A stretch of DNA of 64,000 nucleotides from Chrysoperla carnea (GCF_905475395.1 NC_058338.1:10368935-10432934), one strand, 5' to 3'. Positions 35,791 through 49,075 are shown, counted from the first letter of the stretch. Numbers and translations: made by a program. The notes: generated by a model from the sequence alone, not told the origin.

Positions 35791-38731
35791 TGTAGGGAAA
35801 GATGTAGTTACCTAGAATGAAAATGTATTTTATTAAACGTTGCATTCAAATATCACCAATGTCATTCTTCGACATTATGAATTTTTGGTTAAATATTATA
35901 CTATCGATAAAAAACGTGTGAACCATGGTACAAGATGTATGAATCATGGTACAACATACCATCTTGTCCTCATAACGCTGTCTTCAACATCTATTTGTTA
36001 CAATAAAATTTAGAGAACAGTATCAAAACATCTTTTTGAAAATCGTTAGCTTTCAGAGGGATATGCGACTTAAAAATATGTCATTATTGTAATTATTTGA
36101 AAGAAAACACCTTAGCTTTAGAAAAAATTTTTTAAACAAAAGTTATCACGGACAATAAAGGTCATTCGCCTGTTTTATTAACTTTTAAGTCCAGGTAAAT
36201 TTTTAAGTTAATTTCAAGATCAAGGTCAAATGACTTTGAAACTTGAATTTCAGGTCAAAGCCATGGACGTAGACGTATGTCCACTATCAGGAATCAGGGA
36301 TCAACTTTCTAATTTAAATTGTTATGCTATCTCTTACTTTTTAGGATCTAAATTGACTATTAAAACAACAATGGAAAACTAGGTCCAATTTGATGGTAGA
36401 ATATGATGTCCCCTATCATGCGCTGCAACTTTTGTTTTAGTTATTTTTTGGTTGTTTAACTACAAAACAAGTTATACTTGTAGATGATTTAATAAATGAA
36501 TTTTACTGTAAATTTAGTTTTGCAAAAATACTTTTTTAAACAATATTTATTATGCCAGTTTCGTTTTAAACAATAATAAGGGTACCGGTATATAATTTTA
36601 GCATTTTACTTAAAAACATTTGTTAAATTGTTAATGTTAATAATAATTATTACAATGTTATCATCGTTGTGTGTGATACCAGATAAAATATATTTCACAT
36701 ATAGACGCGTAGTTAATATCATTGCTTGTAAAATTAATTTTTATACCTCCTTTTACATACCAACGTAAATGGAGTCGAGTGAATACAAGCCAAAACCGTT
36801 AAAGACCTAAAAAAAAATTTTTTATAAAAATTACTTTTTTTGGAACAAGTTTTTATTGTATTAAAAAGTAAAAAAAAATATTTCTTATCACTCATACATG
36901 AATATGTGTAAAAGATGGATGCGGTCTATTTACAATATCAAGCGTCTCAAGCTTTGCAGGTAAAATTAATTAAAAGCTTAAAAAATGAAAATTTTATTTA
37001 TGTGAGCTTGGGTTCTCTCGTACAGCTTAATAACAGGTTAATGAGAATGCATAATGCATGTACAAGATTTAACAGATACATCCTAAGAAAATGTGATTAT
37101 TTTAGGAACGTTATAAAATCTTTTGGTATGGAAAAAAAACTAAATATACTATAAAAAGTTTGTGATTTGTGCCGTTAATGTATGTAAATATGGCATCGAA
37201 GAGCGAAATAACTAAGCATGAGGTACCATTTTCTATTTTCTCAATATTGATTTCTAAAAACATTAAAAATTTATAAGAAATGGAAACCATAAATTTTGTG
37301 AAGCTGTATCATATCTTTGTGATAAAAAATATATACTATCCAATTTTATAAATAAATAATTATTACAGGTAGAAAAACTATTCAATATGTATGACTTGTT
37401 CAACAAATGCTTCGACTTCCTTGGGGAAAATTTATCCTACTTTTCCAACTTGCAATATGTATGTATGTAACTATATTTGTTCGGGTGGAATTTCAACTAA
37501 ATTTTTAAATTTTATTCTACTAAAAGTATTCGTAAATTTTCATTCTTTTATATTTTATGCCAACCAGAAGACGTTTTTCGAACCAGAAGACGAAAATTCT
37601 GAACGCGGCTGTGGCATTAAAATAGTGAATAACTTCCGATTGACATATTTTACCATCAATCTTAATAATTTTATTGACGTATGACTTAACGTGGGCGTTA
37701 AATATAGATAATAAAATTTTGATTTTCATCTATATGCCATACAATTTTTTTAATTAACCCTTCTTTCCTTTCCGCTTATAATCAAATAATAATGTAGGCT
37801 TTTTCGTATAATTTTAAGTACATTCACTTTGTAAATATATACAAATATACAGTTTATACACGCCTACATAAATTAAGGCCTACTTGCTATAATTATTTAA
37901 TAAAAAAAAATATTCTATGTGTACAAACTTGTTCAGGTTGTATTTTTTATAACTGAATATGGATAGATAAATCTTTATAGAGAGGAAGATTTGAAATATA
38001 AACTAAATTTGTTAGCAATATACCGCTAGGTAAAATTTTCCCCGCATGATGGGAGACATCAGATTTGGCCTAGTTCTTCGGGTTTCTTAAGTGACTGAAA
38101 AATGAATCTGGAAAAACTTGAAACTAAAAGTAAACCTTAACTGAAAAATCGTATATACAATCATAAAAAATACAATGTGTTTATAGAAATTCCTACATTG
38201 CTTCGGATCAGCGTTTTAGTATATTGAAGGGTATTGCTACTATCTCATTGCTGTTATGGAGCTCTAAATAATTATATTATTTTAATACACAAAATATTAT
38301 CTTTGAAGCGAGTTAAGTGTTTTGAATCAATTATTGAATAGAATAAAAGGTTCTGAACATTTTTTAATAAAATACTGGATCTATCTCGAAAACTCGAAAA
38401 CCCGTGGTAACTCCATTACAAGCATGGCTTACTCATGTGTCACAAAGTGGACGTAATGGAAAATTTAACGCTATCAGACCCAACTCTATTAGAGTTATAT
38501 TGTCACAATTATACATGGTCAATCCGTATAGAGCAGGCGCTAGATGGAGTTGAGTGTGCAAAAATCGAGAATTGCATTTTGTCAATTGATTCTTGTTCAG
38601 AAACTTACTAAAATTTTCAACTACTAAATACTTAATCAAATATAGCATACATGTAGATAGGTAAGTCAAAATGGCAATGACATTGAATATGTAATATCAA
38701 ATTATGAAAAGTCAAAATATACGATACAAAA
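35791..38731. other. Gene-free stretch
   Basis: 36320-36410 matches 28140-28260. No open frame here has a recognisable domain or convincing splice context. Confidence 0.4.
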
Positions 38732-39124
38732 ATATATAATGACAGAAGTGTTTAATGCCAAAATATCCATTAATTGACAAAAATTTGCGCGTGTAAAATA
38801 TCTAATGTGATCATAAATAAGTCGAGTTAAATTTATCATTATAAGAAATAATTCCAGTGATAGATTTCAGTTGGCACAAAAACCTAATCACCCCTGATTA
38901 TTCAAATAAATATTTATAATAGTTATTTTAGGAGCAGGTGCTAGAGAGAGTTATCGGGGGTGACTAGGTTTTTGTGCCAACTGAAATTAATTACCAAAAT
39001 TATATTTTACGATGATGATACATTCAACTCGACTTATTTATGTTTACATGACATATCTTACACGCGTATATTTTTTTTCAATTTATGGATATTTTGGCAT
39101 TAAATATTTCTGTCATTATATATA
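38732..39124. mobile_element. Foldback element with arms of about 165 bp
   Basis: The left arm, from ATATATAATGACAG, and the inverted right arm pair over about 165 bases at roughly 80 percent. Conserved blocks include TTTAATGCCAAAATATCCAT, ATAAATAAGTCGAGTT and TTTCAGTTGGCACAAAAACC. The loop is about 38900-38955. No ORF. Confidence 0.85.
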
Positions 39125-39599
39125 TAGTCCCGGAACCTCGTAAGGCCCACTGAACTTCAAAACGCCGTAGATTCCTTAAATAAAACTTTTTTTTAAATCG
39201 CTTAAATAATTACTCATTTTTTGGCAACACAGATTTTATCAACTTGTCATATTTAAGTGATTCTAGAACTGAAAAAAAAAGTTTTGATGGGCTATGTTAG
39301 GAATATAGTTGCCAAATAACGCCCGTTACAAAACTATATGTCATATTATCATTTTAATGCGTTATTTTTTATTAAAACATATGCCCATTTACATTTTTAT
39401 TATGAATTGAACGTTTTGGCAAGAAAATGAACTGCTTATAATAAAAAAATTCTAACTATTTTAACAAGTTTTTTTAAAATTATTTCACATTCACAAATTA
39501 TAAAACATGCTCTGACTTTTGTGTTTGGGTGGGATTGCCTCTTTGTCTTTGGTAGTTTTTGAATTCGATCATAGAGGTCCGGACCTTCACTGGATCAAT

Positions 39600-39960
39600 A
39601 ATTTTTTGTATCGTATATTTTGCCTTATTAGAGTCATCGTAGAGTTAATCACAGGTCATGATAACCTGAACAAGTTCCATCGTAGAGTTACTCACAGGGC
39701 ATGATAACCTGAACAATCAGATTGGAAAAAGATAATCTCCCGCGTGTGACAGATGCGGAGAAAATTCAGAAGAAACATCGATCCACTTTCTCTGTTACTG
39801 CCCGGCGCTCATACAGCAGCGAAGGAAATGCTTTGGTCCAGCCATAGTCGAACCAGAAGAAATTAGGAAACTCAGCGCTAGGCAAATCCTAGGTTTCAGT
39901 ACATCAGTTGGTTATAATAGCCACTGAAAAGCGTAGCGGGGATAGAGTAAAAGGGTCTAT
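39600..39960 (+). mobile_element. LINE 3'-end fragment (RNase H-side C-terminus)
   Basis: Reads LITGHDNLNKFH near 39648. After a frameshift, from 39745 it reads CDRCGENSEETSIHFLCYCP, then PEEIRKLSARQILGF to a TGA at about 39927. CxxCG...EET..H.LC.CPAL is the terminal motif of many insect LINEs. A 49-bp direct duplication (ATCGTAGAGTTA...) at about 39632-39725 interrupts it. Same general family as 16605-16835 but a different copy. Confidence 0.78.
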
Positions 39961-40568
39961 TTGGCTAGGTGCTCTGAACCATTGCTTCGAGGCCCGATAC
40001 TCGAGCATGACCCGCTAACCTCCATACCCATACTCAAACCCATATTTTGTCTTTTGATATTTTGAGATTACATATGTAATGGCCGTACCATGCTATGTTT
40101 GATTAGATTTTAAGTAGTTTCAATATTTTAGTAATAGGTATTTTAACGTGATGCCGGTTTTTTTGTATATTGAACCTTAATTTACCTAAATATTCAAAAA
40201 TTCTCATTTAAATCAAATAAAAACATCATAGGTATGTAATGTGAAGAGTACCAACGTATGAACTATTAAATGTTTTAGCTGAATTATTTCAAATTTATTT
40301 CTAAGAAATTTAATTTAAAAAAAATATATATATAAAATACGTATACAAATAAAAACAGTTAGGTTTTTTAAATTACTTTTTTTTTTCCATCCAACCAACT
40401 ACCAAAAAACGTATCCAGTGCGTGTCAAAAATCATTTTTTTGTTGCTGTTTCTTTTCAATATTATTAAAAGAACAAACCAATTTGTTTCTTTAAAAAAAT
40501 CTTTGGATGAATGTTCTCACATTTAGAGTTCTTTGTAAATTATATTTATTACACTCAATTTTATATAA
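39961..40568. other. Gene-free stretch
   Basis: A short 3' flank of the LINE, then AT-rich sequence with nothing coding. Confidence 0.4.
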
Positions 40569-41090
40569 TTAAGGATGTACGAGCGCCAGGGCAATTTTAG
40601 ATAAAAGGCTTGATTTTTCAAAATCAATTCTGAAAATTTTAAAGGGGGTTCTCCTAGTATTTAAATAAATAAATGACTTCAAAAGTATGCATATTTAACA
40701 TTGGTCTATAGTAAAAAAGTAGATGAATGATATGTTTGCATAGATTCCTCCAAAACTAGTCGGTGGAAATTAAAAAACAACTATTCAAATTAAAGTTAAG
40801 GCCTTAATAAATTATTGAAAACTAAAAAACACCCGTTGTGTGCAGTTAATTAAGGATGTATGAGCACGGTAGCGGGGACACAAATTTTAAAAAAATATAT
40901 ATCTTCAATTTTGATGGTGAATTATGACGAAATTTTTCGATATCTGGAAATTTTAATTATTTAGCTTTCAATATTTCGAAAATCAAGGCAGATATGAAGA
41001 AATTTTATTCTTATTTAACATCTAGATTCATTAAGTTATATCAAAATTCATCATCAGTCTAAAATTGCGTTGGCACTCGTACTACCTTAA
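40569..41090. mobile_element. TTAAGGATGT-ended element pair (outer and inner ends)
   Basis: Left terminus TTAAGGATGTACGAGCGCC at 40569. A second terminus TTAAGGATGTATGAGCACGG lies at 40850. A right end reading GGCACTCGTACTACCTTAA closes at 41090. The 40850-41090 part matches the right half of 33273-33886 and folds back on itself. 40665-40725 matches 5655-5720. Either one element with an internal terminus or two nested copies. Confidence 0.7.
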
Positions 41091-41496
41091 TGTAATTATT
41101 TAAAAAAACCATATTTGAATTTTATTGCGGGAAAAACTAGCAAATTTATTTTATATAAAATATAGTTTTTTTGATTGATTTATATTCTTTTCAATCAACG
41201 TACCAATTTTATTGAACAATTGTAATGATTAATAAATATTTAATAAAACCATTTGATTGCTCGTTTTTTCCAAGATGTTGATCAAGGTTTTAAACTAAAA
41301 ATTTTAATCGTAAAATGTTTTCATGGCTAATTCTTCCAGATGGTAAGTTACGACATTTTAAATTAAATAAACCTGAGTAGATCACTCTATTTAAGCGCAC
41401 TTTGGTAAACGATTCATTTCGATTTCAGTGGATATTTTAGTTGATCATTTAAAGACAGTTCAATTTCATGTCAACACGTTTATAAACACTTACTTA

Positions 41497-42033
41497 TGTC
41501 CCACTTTCTGTTCTGCACAGTTTAAAATTTATTTATATTTATTTTTTGTATTTAAAGGCGAAAGCTATTTAAATTTGACTATCATTGCCAAGGTTTTATA
41601 CACAAAAAAAAATTATTTTTATTTCATAAAAACAGAAGATAATTTATAAAAATATTTTTTAATTTTTAAATTTGGTACCAAAGACGTAGAGGCGAAAAAC
41701 ACGAGGGCACATTAATTAAGCAATAAAGGTCAAGTTTTATTTTGTATTAAAAAAAACTTAAAAATGGATTTTCATTTCGAATTTAAAATTATGTCCCACT
41801 TTCTATTCTGCACAGTTTAAAATTTATTTATATATTTATTTTTTGAATTTGAAGGCGAAAGCTATTTAAATTTGACTATCATTGCCAAGGTTTTATACAC
41901 AAAAAAAAATTATTCTTATTTCATAAAAATAGAAGATAATTTATAAAAAATATTATTTAATTTTTAAATTAGGTACCTAAGATGCAGAGGCGAACAACAC
42001 GAGGGCTCATTAATTAAGTAATAAAGGTCAATT
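41497..42033 (+). repeat. 295-bp direct duplication
   Basis: 41497-41735 and 41792-42033 are near-identical: TGTCCCACTTTCT, GGCGAAAGCTATTTAAATTT, ACTATCATTGCCAAGGTTTT and GAGGCGAA. The open frame at 41428-41649 lies in the first copy but has no domain and is broken in the second. Confidence 0.9.
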
Positions 42034-43325
42034 TTTTAATTATTAAAGGTTATACAAAATTTTTTTTATCTATAATTTTAAAACTATGTAATAATAAATA
42101 TAATAAATTAATTGCTACATTAAAAAAAAATGTACTCAATATATGTTCTATTTTTTTTAAAGAATGTTATCGGTAAATTATAATTAGTCAGTATTTTTAT
42201 TTAGATAAGGAAAAAAAATAATTATTAATAGCTATTAGCTTGTTAAAAATAAGAGGTTTTATTATCTGGAAACAAATTAAGCGTAAGGAGGGCTTCAAAA
42301 GTCAAATTAGGACCGGAACAATTAAAATAATAATTATTTTAATTCGAGTTATAAACATTTGTTACATTAGAATTTAAAAACATTATATTTAGCGCTGATA
42401 GTTTGAGTAAGTTATAATGAAATGTTTGACCGATCGCAAGTAATTCTTTTACCTAGGATTTCTTCACCTGTTGTCGAAATCACTGCTAGCTATCAAAACT
42501 ATGTAACCTATCATATATTCAACCCTTTCTGATAAATTTTCGAAAAATGAAGGAATTTTGTGGAAACTGGAAAAACATGTAACTTACGGTCGTAAAAATG
42601 GGTGATAAATTTTAGCCTGATGCAAAACTCCAATTTTGAGAAAAACGAATTTTTCTGAAAAATTTCAATAGCTCTTACAAGTCAGGCAAATTATCGGATT
42701 TAAGTTTTTTTAATTGAAAGCAAGGTCGATGCAGAAATTCTTAGGAAACAATTATTTTTTTTATTCGTCTCAATCTGATCAATCAAAGCAGAGATATTCA
42801 AGAAAACGTCACCAAAGAAAGCAATGAAGAGATAAAACCGCGTGCAGAAGGCCACGCGAATCGTTCCTGAACCGGAACTTCTTTTTTGAATTTATTACAA
42901 CACAAGAAACCTTTTATAAAGAAAATTAGCCATTGGAAAAATGTTATCGAATTCATAATCAAAATCCGCTAGATTTTTCTTATATTTTTTTACAAGAATA
43001 ACCTTTTGAGAAAAAAAAACAATAATTATCGTAATTTAAAATATTTTAAAGTGAAAAGGTCTATTCGTTTCGCTTATCGTTTATGGTGAGAAAATTTCGT
43101 ACTTGTTTTTGTTTATGAAATTGAGATGATTTATTGCTAGAAAGTGAACTAATAAAATAATAACCAATGATTGTTTTTATTATTATCTAGACTGTACGTC
43201 GCGCGATCGTCTTATAAAACTATAGATCTGTGATTGAAGGCCATTCTTAGACATATTGGTTTTGTTTTTGTATGATAGTTGAGTTGAGTTAGAAACCGTT
43301 TATAGTAAATAATAGGCTTGGTTTT
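42034..43325. other. Gene-free stretch
   Basis: AT-rich, with no feature that I can support. Confidence 0.4.
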
Positions 43326-43900
43326 TATACCATGTATATATGAAATATACATAGTATATTAAGTTTAGTCCCAAGTTTGTAACGCTTAAAAATAATGATG
43401 CTAGGAAAAAAATTTTGTCATAGGTGTTCATAAAATCACCTAATTAGTCCATTTCCTAATTAAAATCACCTAATTAGTCCGTCCGTCCGTCCGTCTGTGG
43501 ACACGATAACTCAAAAACGAAAAAAGATATCGAGCTGAAATTTTTACAGCGTACTCAGGACGTAAAAAGTGAGGCCAAGTTCGTAAATGAGCATCACAGG
43601 TCAACTGGGTCTTGGGTCCGTAGGACCCATCATGTAAACCGTTAGAGATAGAACAAAAGTTTAAATGTAAAAAATGTTCCTTATCAAAAATTAAACAACT
43701 TTTGTTTGAATCATTTTTTCGTAAACATCACTGTTTCCCCGTGAGGGCGCCAATTAGGCGGAAATTTTATAATATGTACTATACTTGATTATCAGTTATG
43801 TATGTGTCACATGTTTGTATGTGTAATGTGATAAAGAAATCAACACTGACTATGCATGGTATTTCAACAATTAACTCAGTCAATTGTTTGTTTTCACTTG
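43326..43900 (+). mobile_element. DINE-1-like element, copy F (full length)
   Basis: Begins TATACCATGTATATATGAAA, with the GTCCGTCCGTCCGTCTG microsatellite at about 43478-43497 and the AACAAAAGTTTAAATGTAAA block. It ends with CAATTGTTTGTTTTCACTTG at 43900. A short duplication of AAAATCACCTAATTAGTCC precedes the microsatellite. 575 bp, the best 5'-to-3' reference copy here. Confidence 0.8.
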
Positions 43901-44170
43901 TTATATATAAATAGAAAACTTGAAAATCATTTTTTTTCTTAACTCATAGTCGTCGTAGATACAAATGTACAACATGGGTAAAATAGTAAAGTGGGCGCTG
44001 TTTTTGTATTACCTCAATCTATACAATATTGGAAATTATTCAACTGTAAATATTATTATGACCTTAATAAAAGTATTAAATGATACATTTATATTAAATA
44101 TTATTATAAAAAGACCACCGCATTCACACATGTTTCGTACGTGCGTTTCAAGTTTAAATTCTTAAGAAAT

Positions 44171-44742
44171 AAGTGAAAACAAACAATTGACTGAGGTAAT
44201 TATTGAAATACCATGTATAGACAGTGTTAATGACGCAATCGTTTGTTTTTTGACGACGCTTAAGTAAAGAAAGATATCCACTTTTAGATAGCTACACATT
44301 CGTAACTGATATTCCCATATAATACATACTATAACATTTGCATCTAGTTGCGAATTCATGGGTAAACAGTGATGTTTACAAAAAATCTTTCAAACAAAAG
44401 TTGTTTATTTTTTTTTATAAGAAACATTTTTTACATTTAAACTTTTGTTCTATCTCTAACGGTTTACAAGATGGGCCCTTCGAACCCAAGACCCAATTAA
44501 ACCTATGTTGCTCATTTACGAACTCGACCTCACTTTTTATGTCCTTAGCTGTAAATATTTCAACTTGATACCTGAGTTATCGTGATGACAAACGGACAGA
44601 GTACAGACAGACAGACAACCGGAAATGGTAATTAGGTGATTTTATGAACACCTCTACCAAAATTTTGTTCGTGGCATCAATATTTTTAAGCGTTAGGGAC
44701 TAAACTTAGTATACCTTGATATATTTCATATAAATGGTATAA
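44171..44742 (-). mobile_element. DINE-1-like element, copy G (full length)
   Basis: Inverted relative to copy F and 270 bp away, so the 3' ends of F and G face each other. Shows AAGTGAAAACAAACAATTGA at 44171, a GACAGACAGACAACCGG microsatellite end at about 44607, and closes at ATGGTATA. Slight deletions near 44560. Confidence 0.78.
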
Positions 44743-46094
44743 TATTTAACAAAATACAAAACAACTTGGATGTCATTTCCATAAAATTCCCATTCGAGGA
44801 AGCTTGGATATTCTTAGAAATTTAATTAAACATTAAACAATCTTATACAAATTAGTCTTCTAATAAAATTTCCGATATTGTATAAATATTTGAGATCATA
44901 AACTATATGCAAACCTAGTTTTTCTTATAAAAATAATAGAATTAATAATCTATTTATTTATTTTTAAATCAATTATTAATAATAAAATTATTATTATTTA
45001 TATTTAACAAAATCAATAAATACAAACAACAATAATAATATGTAATTATAATTATTTTTATTCATTAATTAATTATTTAAAAATTTTAATACTTTAAAAG
45101 GATGCAAAATAAGTTGTAGACATATTATTTATAAATGTAACTAGTTAATCAAGTTTTTAATTTATTTGTTTATATTTATTTTTAAAATTTTAAATAAAAG
45201 CTAATCAATAAATTATTAAATTACATAACAGGTCCATCCTATAAAGTCATAGAGGTTCTCATAGTTTAAGTATGTACTCCCAAAATATTGGTCCGTTCAT
45301 TTATTTTATTCACTAATAAATTTTCAGGTCCAGTACCAAATAAAAGATCGATTTAAAGCCCTTGTATACAGGCTGCTCAGTTTTAATTTCCCTATAGAGT
45401 TGAATATTTCTTCAACAACAAATTTTTGATAAAAGAGATCCGATTAAAAGCATAGATAAGAAATTGTTATACTTGGAGAGACATCTTACTAGAAGGTTTA
45501 ATTTGATTTTGGGTTTCAAGATCGTTGAATATTCAACTCATCTTTCTGGATAATCTATATAAGAAAGTCCTTCTTTATTAAATAAATCAGAACGAACAAT
45601 TTATCTTCAGAACGAAGAACATTTTGGGAGCGGTTTGAAAAAGTTTTACAGAAAGCCATTTTCCTATCTGATTATGCGGGGTCCTTTTAACGTCAATCCG
45701 TTTGTGAACGATATAAACAAACCTAGGCATAACACATACTCGGGTCAAACTTATAACCCCTTTTATTTCATGACATATATTTATTATACTTAAAAATCTT
45801 TGATTTTGATTTTGGCACTATCAGTGTGAATTATTCGATTCGTTTCAGTTATAAGTAATTGGACTATATTCAAAATAATAAACGTGATTATATTTATACA
45901 TTTAGGGCAGAAGGTCAATGATTTTATTATCTGAAATAGGTGTTGGTATAACATCAACCTGATTAATGTAAAAAAAATCAATATTAATGATTAATATTAT
46001 AGTACATCAATCAATAAACTAAACTAATATTATAAAGAGAAAAGATTTTTTGATTTGTTATATGTTTGAATGTTTGTTTGTATTGTATATTCTT
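44743..46094. other. Gene-free stretch
   Basis: Very AT-rich to 45230, then ordinary flank. No exon is supported. Confidence 0.4.
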
Positions 46095-46360
46095 CAAGAC
46101 GTTCCCAAAAAAAAGAGTGAAAATATCGTAAACTTACGTTTCAAACGTAAAAGTTGGAATATGTTATAAGAATTTGGAAAATTAGACGAAAATCATGAAT
46201 ACAATTATCGAAAATACCATAGTTTTTGAAATATTGATGCCTAAAAATTTAGAGAAAATTTGTTTAGAAGCAAAAACACACAAATGCCAGTAATTTCATC
46301 ACTTTAAATGTATTTTAGGGAAAATTAAGTCTTGTTATAATTTTCTTTATAGGAAAATAT
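46095..46360. repeat. Relative of the GGATGT-ended repeat family
   Basis: A left end ACGTTCCCAAAAA resembles the GTTSCCAAAAA of 56966-57168. The inner TTTGAAATATTGATGCCTAAA is shared with 29735-29965. Confidence 0.6.
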
Positions 46361-46780
46361 TTGCCATGCTGTTAACAAATGAATATTAGTTTTCCAAGAA
46401 CGTGGTTGAAACAGACTTAACCGATTTTAAAAATTATTTCACCTGGAGAAAGCCAGGTACATTAACATGGCTCAACGAGTAACATGGGCTGTATTTTATT
46501 TTCAAAAATTTTTAGATAAAATGTATAGAAAATTTGCCAAAAAAAGTCATTATTTTTTGTACATATACAGGTTTTTAGTTCCTCATATAAGTTTTTACGC
46601 TCAATAAATGAGAAGTGATTAGTGTCTAAAGTTGATAAATAATTTCGTCACAAAATAAAAGTATAAAAATAATAATTTTTCGTAATAATTAATCTGTGTA
46701 ATTGTTAACAAATGGTTTTAACAATCATCATTAATATAAATAAATATTGTTATAATTAATTTTACATATAGTAATACGAG

Positions 46781-46899
46781 TAGAGTTCTATCAAAACTAA
46801 GTGGCACTGAACAAGAGAGAGAGTACAGATACGAGTGCACATACATATACATCATACACTCTCTCTTGCTCGGTGCCACTTTGGTTTGATTGAACTCTA
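46781..46899. repeat. Hairpin MITE, arms of about 43 bp
   Basis: 46782-46824 and 46856-46898 pair at 37 of 43 positions (GTGGCACTGAACAAGAGAGA against GTGGCACCGAGCAAGAGAGA in inverted orientation), with a 31-base loop. Confidence 0.82.
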
Positions 46900-47264
46900 T
46901 GTTTCATTACAAATAAATTAATTTTTTAAATATAAAATGTTTATTTATCTTATCAGTCACAACTTACAACAACATAAATGGTTTTATTAAAGTTGTAAAA
47001 TAAAATTAAAAAAAATAATATTTACATTTTGAATGAATAATAAATTAATTATTACAATAATTACGAAGCAGTGGCTATAGCTTTTGTTTGAAAATGAAAG
47101 GATTTTATAGAGGAAATAAAATTATCTACGTATGACATCAGGGGAATTCAGGAAATCAAGTCAAAATTGTGATTATGCTTGGTAACTAGTGCGTTTAAAC
47201 CTTCTTTTTTTAATTCCAAATTTTTATTATTGTAGAATAGCTTATAGCTTTCTAATTTGGGTAG

Positions 47265-47685
47265 GAAATTCGTTTGAACAAACTTTCCAAAAATCACTAA
47301 AAATTCCTAGGTCACCGGGTTTTTAATTTTTACTTAATCGTTCAAAGTTGGCTGAAAAAATGATGAATCATATAGGTTAACGTTTTCAATTGGATATTTC
47401 TATATCAAAAAATCTAGAGATTGTGAAAAATTATCTAAAAAATTTAGACAATCTTGTATTTTGTAATAATTCCATAAAAATATAAGGTTTTTGATGATAT
47501 AAAAACAAAATTTTAATTTAATTATGAGTTCATCGAAGATCCATCATTTGATGAACAGAGGGGACTTTAGTTAGAATATTGATGATTGAAGAGCGATATA
47601 TATATTATCAAATTTATAAGCAGCACTTTCACACTATATATTTTATATTTTTGTAGTTGCGTGGTATTGTAATGCTAAAAATTAC
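47265..47685 (+). repeat. 420-bp dispersed repeat, copy 2
   Basis: Same orientation and order as 31705-32130. Differences are mostly single substitutions and a few short indels. Confidence 0.85.
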
Positions 47686-48798
47686 ACATTATTTGACTAC
47701 AAAGCATGTATTTGGTTTATGTGTATGTACCGTGCAGTAAACCAAAATTTTTTTTACAATACTACAGGTTTACAATCACGTAAAATGAAAAATAGGCCGA
47801 ATGAAAATATAAAATATAAAATGTACATTTTATAAATTGTTACAGATATTATTTAGATCAAAAAATATCTTTGACAGGGTTCTAAATTAATTTCACCTAA
47901 CAATCGTAAAACTGCGTCGTGTCAATCTATCCGTGATTTCCCGTTAGGTAAAGAGTCCAAATTTATTAAAATAATATTAAAAATTGTGGAACGACATTCA
48001 GAAAGGCAGAACAATTTTTTTTGGAAAATTATTCAACTATTTAAAACTCCTTTAATTTTTCATAAAATTTTTTCTTAAAAATATTTGTTTAATTGAAAAT
48101 TATGCAAAACATGTAGGCTAAATTAGGATATGAATCATTTTACAAAAGCGAATATAAATTGTTTTTCGCGCCAAAAACTATTTCCCCAGTTTGTTTCATA
48201 CTACGAAAACAAAACAAATAAATTGGCGCTATTCTATATACTACGCACATAATTCAATTTAAAATTTTTATAATTATTTAAAATTCACAGCGTTAAGAAA
48301 TTTTCATTTTCATAATTTTTGCCAAATTTTCAAAAACGAAAAAAATTTTATTTAAATTTAGAAATTCAGAGAAAAAATATTATTTTACTGTAATTACGTT
48401 ATTTAAAATATTTTTAAATTTTATCAGTATTTGGATTAATATTCACAGTTATGATTTACTGTGTGAATAAAAAATTTTACGGAAGCAGTAGTTTAAATAA
48501 ATCTTTTTTTCTTGGCAGATTAGTTTATTAACACTAGGATTACATATATCATAAATATGCGATAAATGTATGTTAAATAATTTTTTTTTGGCTTATAAAA
48601 TGGTAATTTATGATTACTATAATTGACATTTTAAAAATTTAATAAATTAAATTTTACTTGCGTTATTAAAATCAAGGTTACAATTTTGAAAAATTACTCA
48701 TTTTTTTAAACTTAATAGGTCATTAAGTTTTTATTTAAAAAAAAGAAAATTTTTGCAGAATCACGTTTAAAACATGTTTCTGAACATAAAAGTGTAGG

Positions 48799-48841
48799 TT
48801 GCCGGTGGGAGACCCGGTGGGAGACCCGGGGAGACCCGGTT
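48799..48841. repeat. GC-rich short tandem repeat
   Basis: Three close copies of GGTGGGAGACCC (the last shortened) in an otherwise AT-rich region. Confidence 0.75.
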
Positions 48842-48879
48842 GTTTAAACTATTTTTTTTTTTTAAATAAATATTATTGA

Positions 48880-49075
48880 ACGAATCGTTTCGGAAAATAT
48901 TTTATTATATGATTGGGGTACAAATTAACAAAAAAAAATGTTAATTAGATATTTTTCTCTAAACGATTTTCATCCCACAAAAAGTCTATTAAAGAAAATC
49001 AGATTTTTAATATGTATAAACTTTTTAGGTATAGCGTAAAGCTTACTAAACAACATCCCGCAATTTTTGGCCTAA
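48880..49075 (-). repeat. Dispersed repeat, partner of 20350-20570
   Basis: The reverse complement shares TTGCGGGATG, AGTAAGCTTTAC, ATACATATTAAAAATCT and GTTTAGAGAAAAATATC with 20350-20570. Confidence 0.7.
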
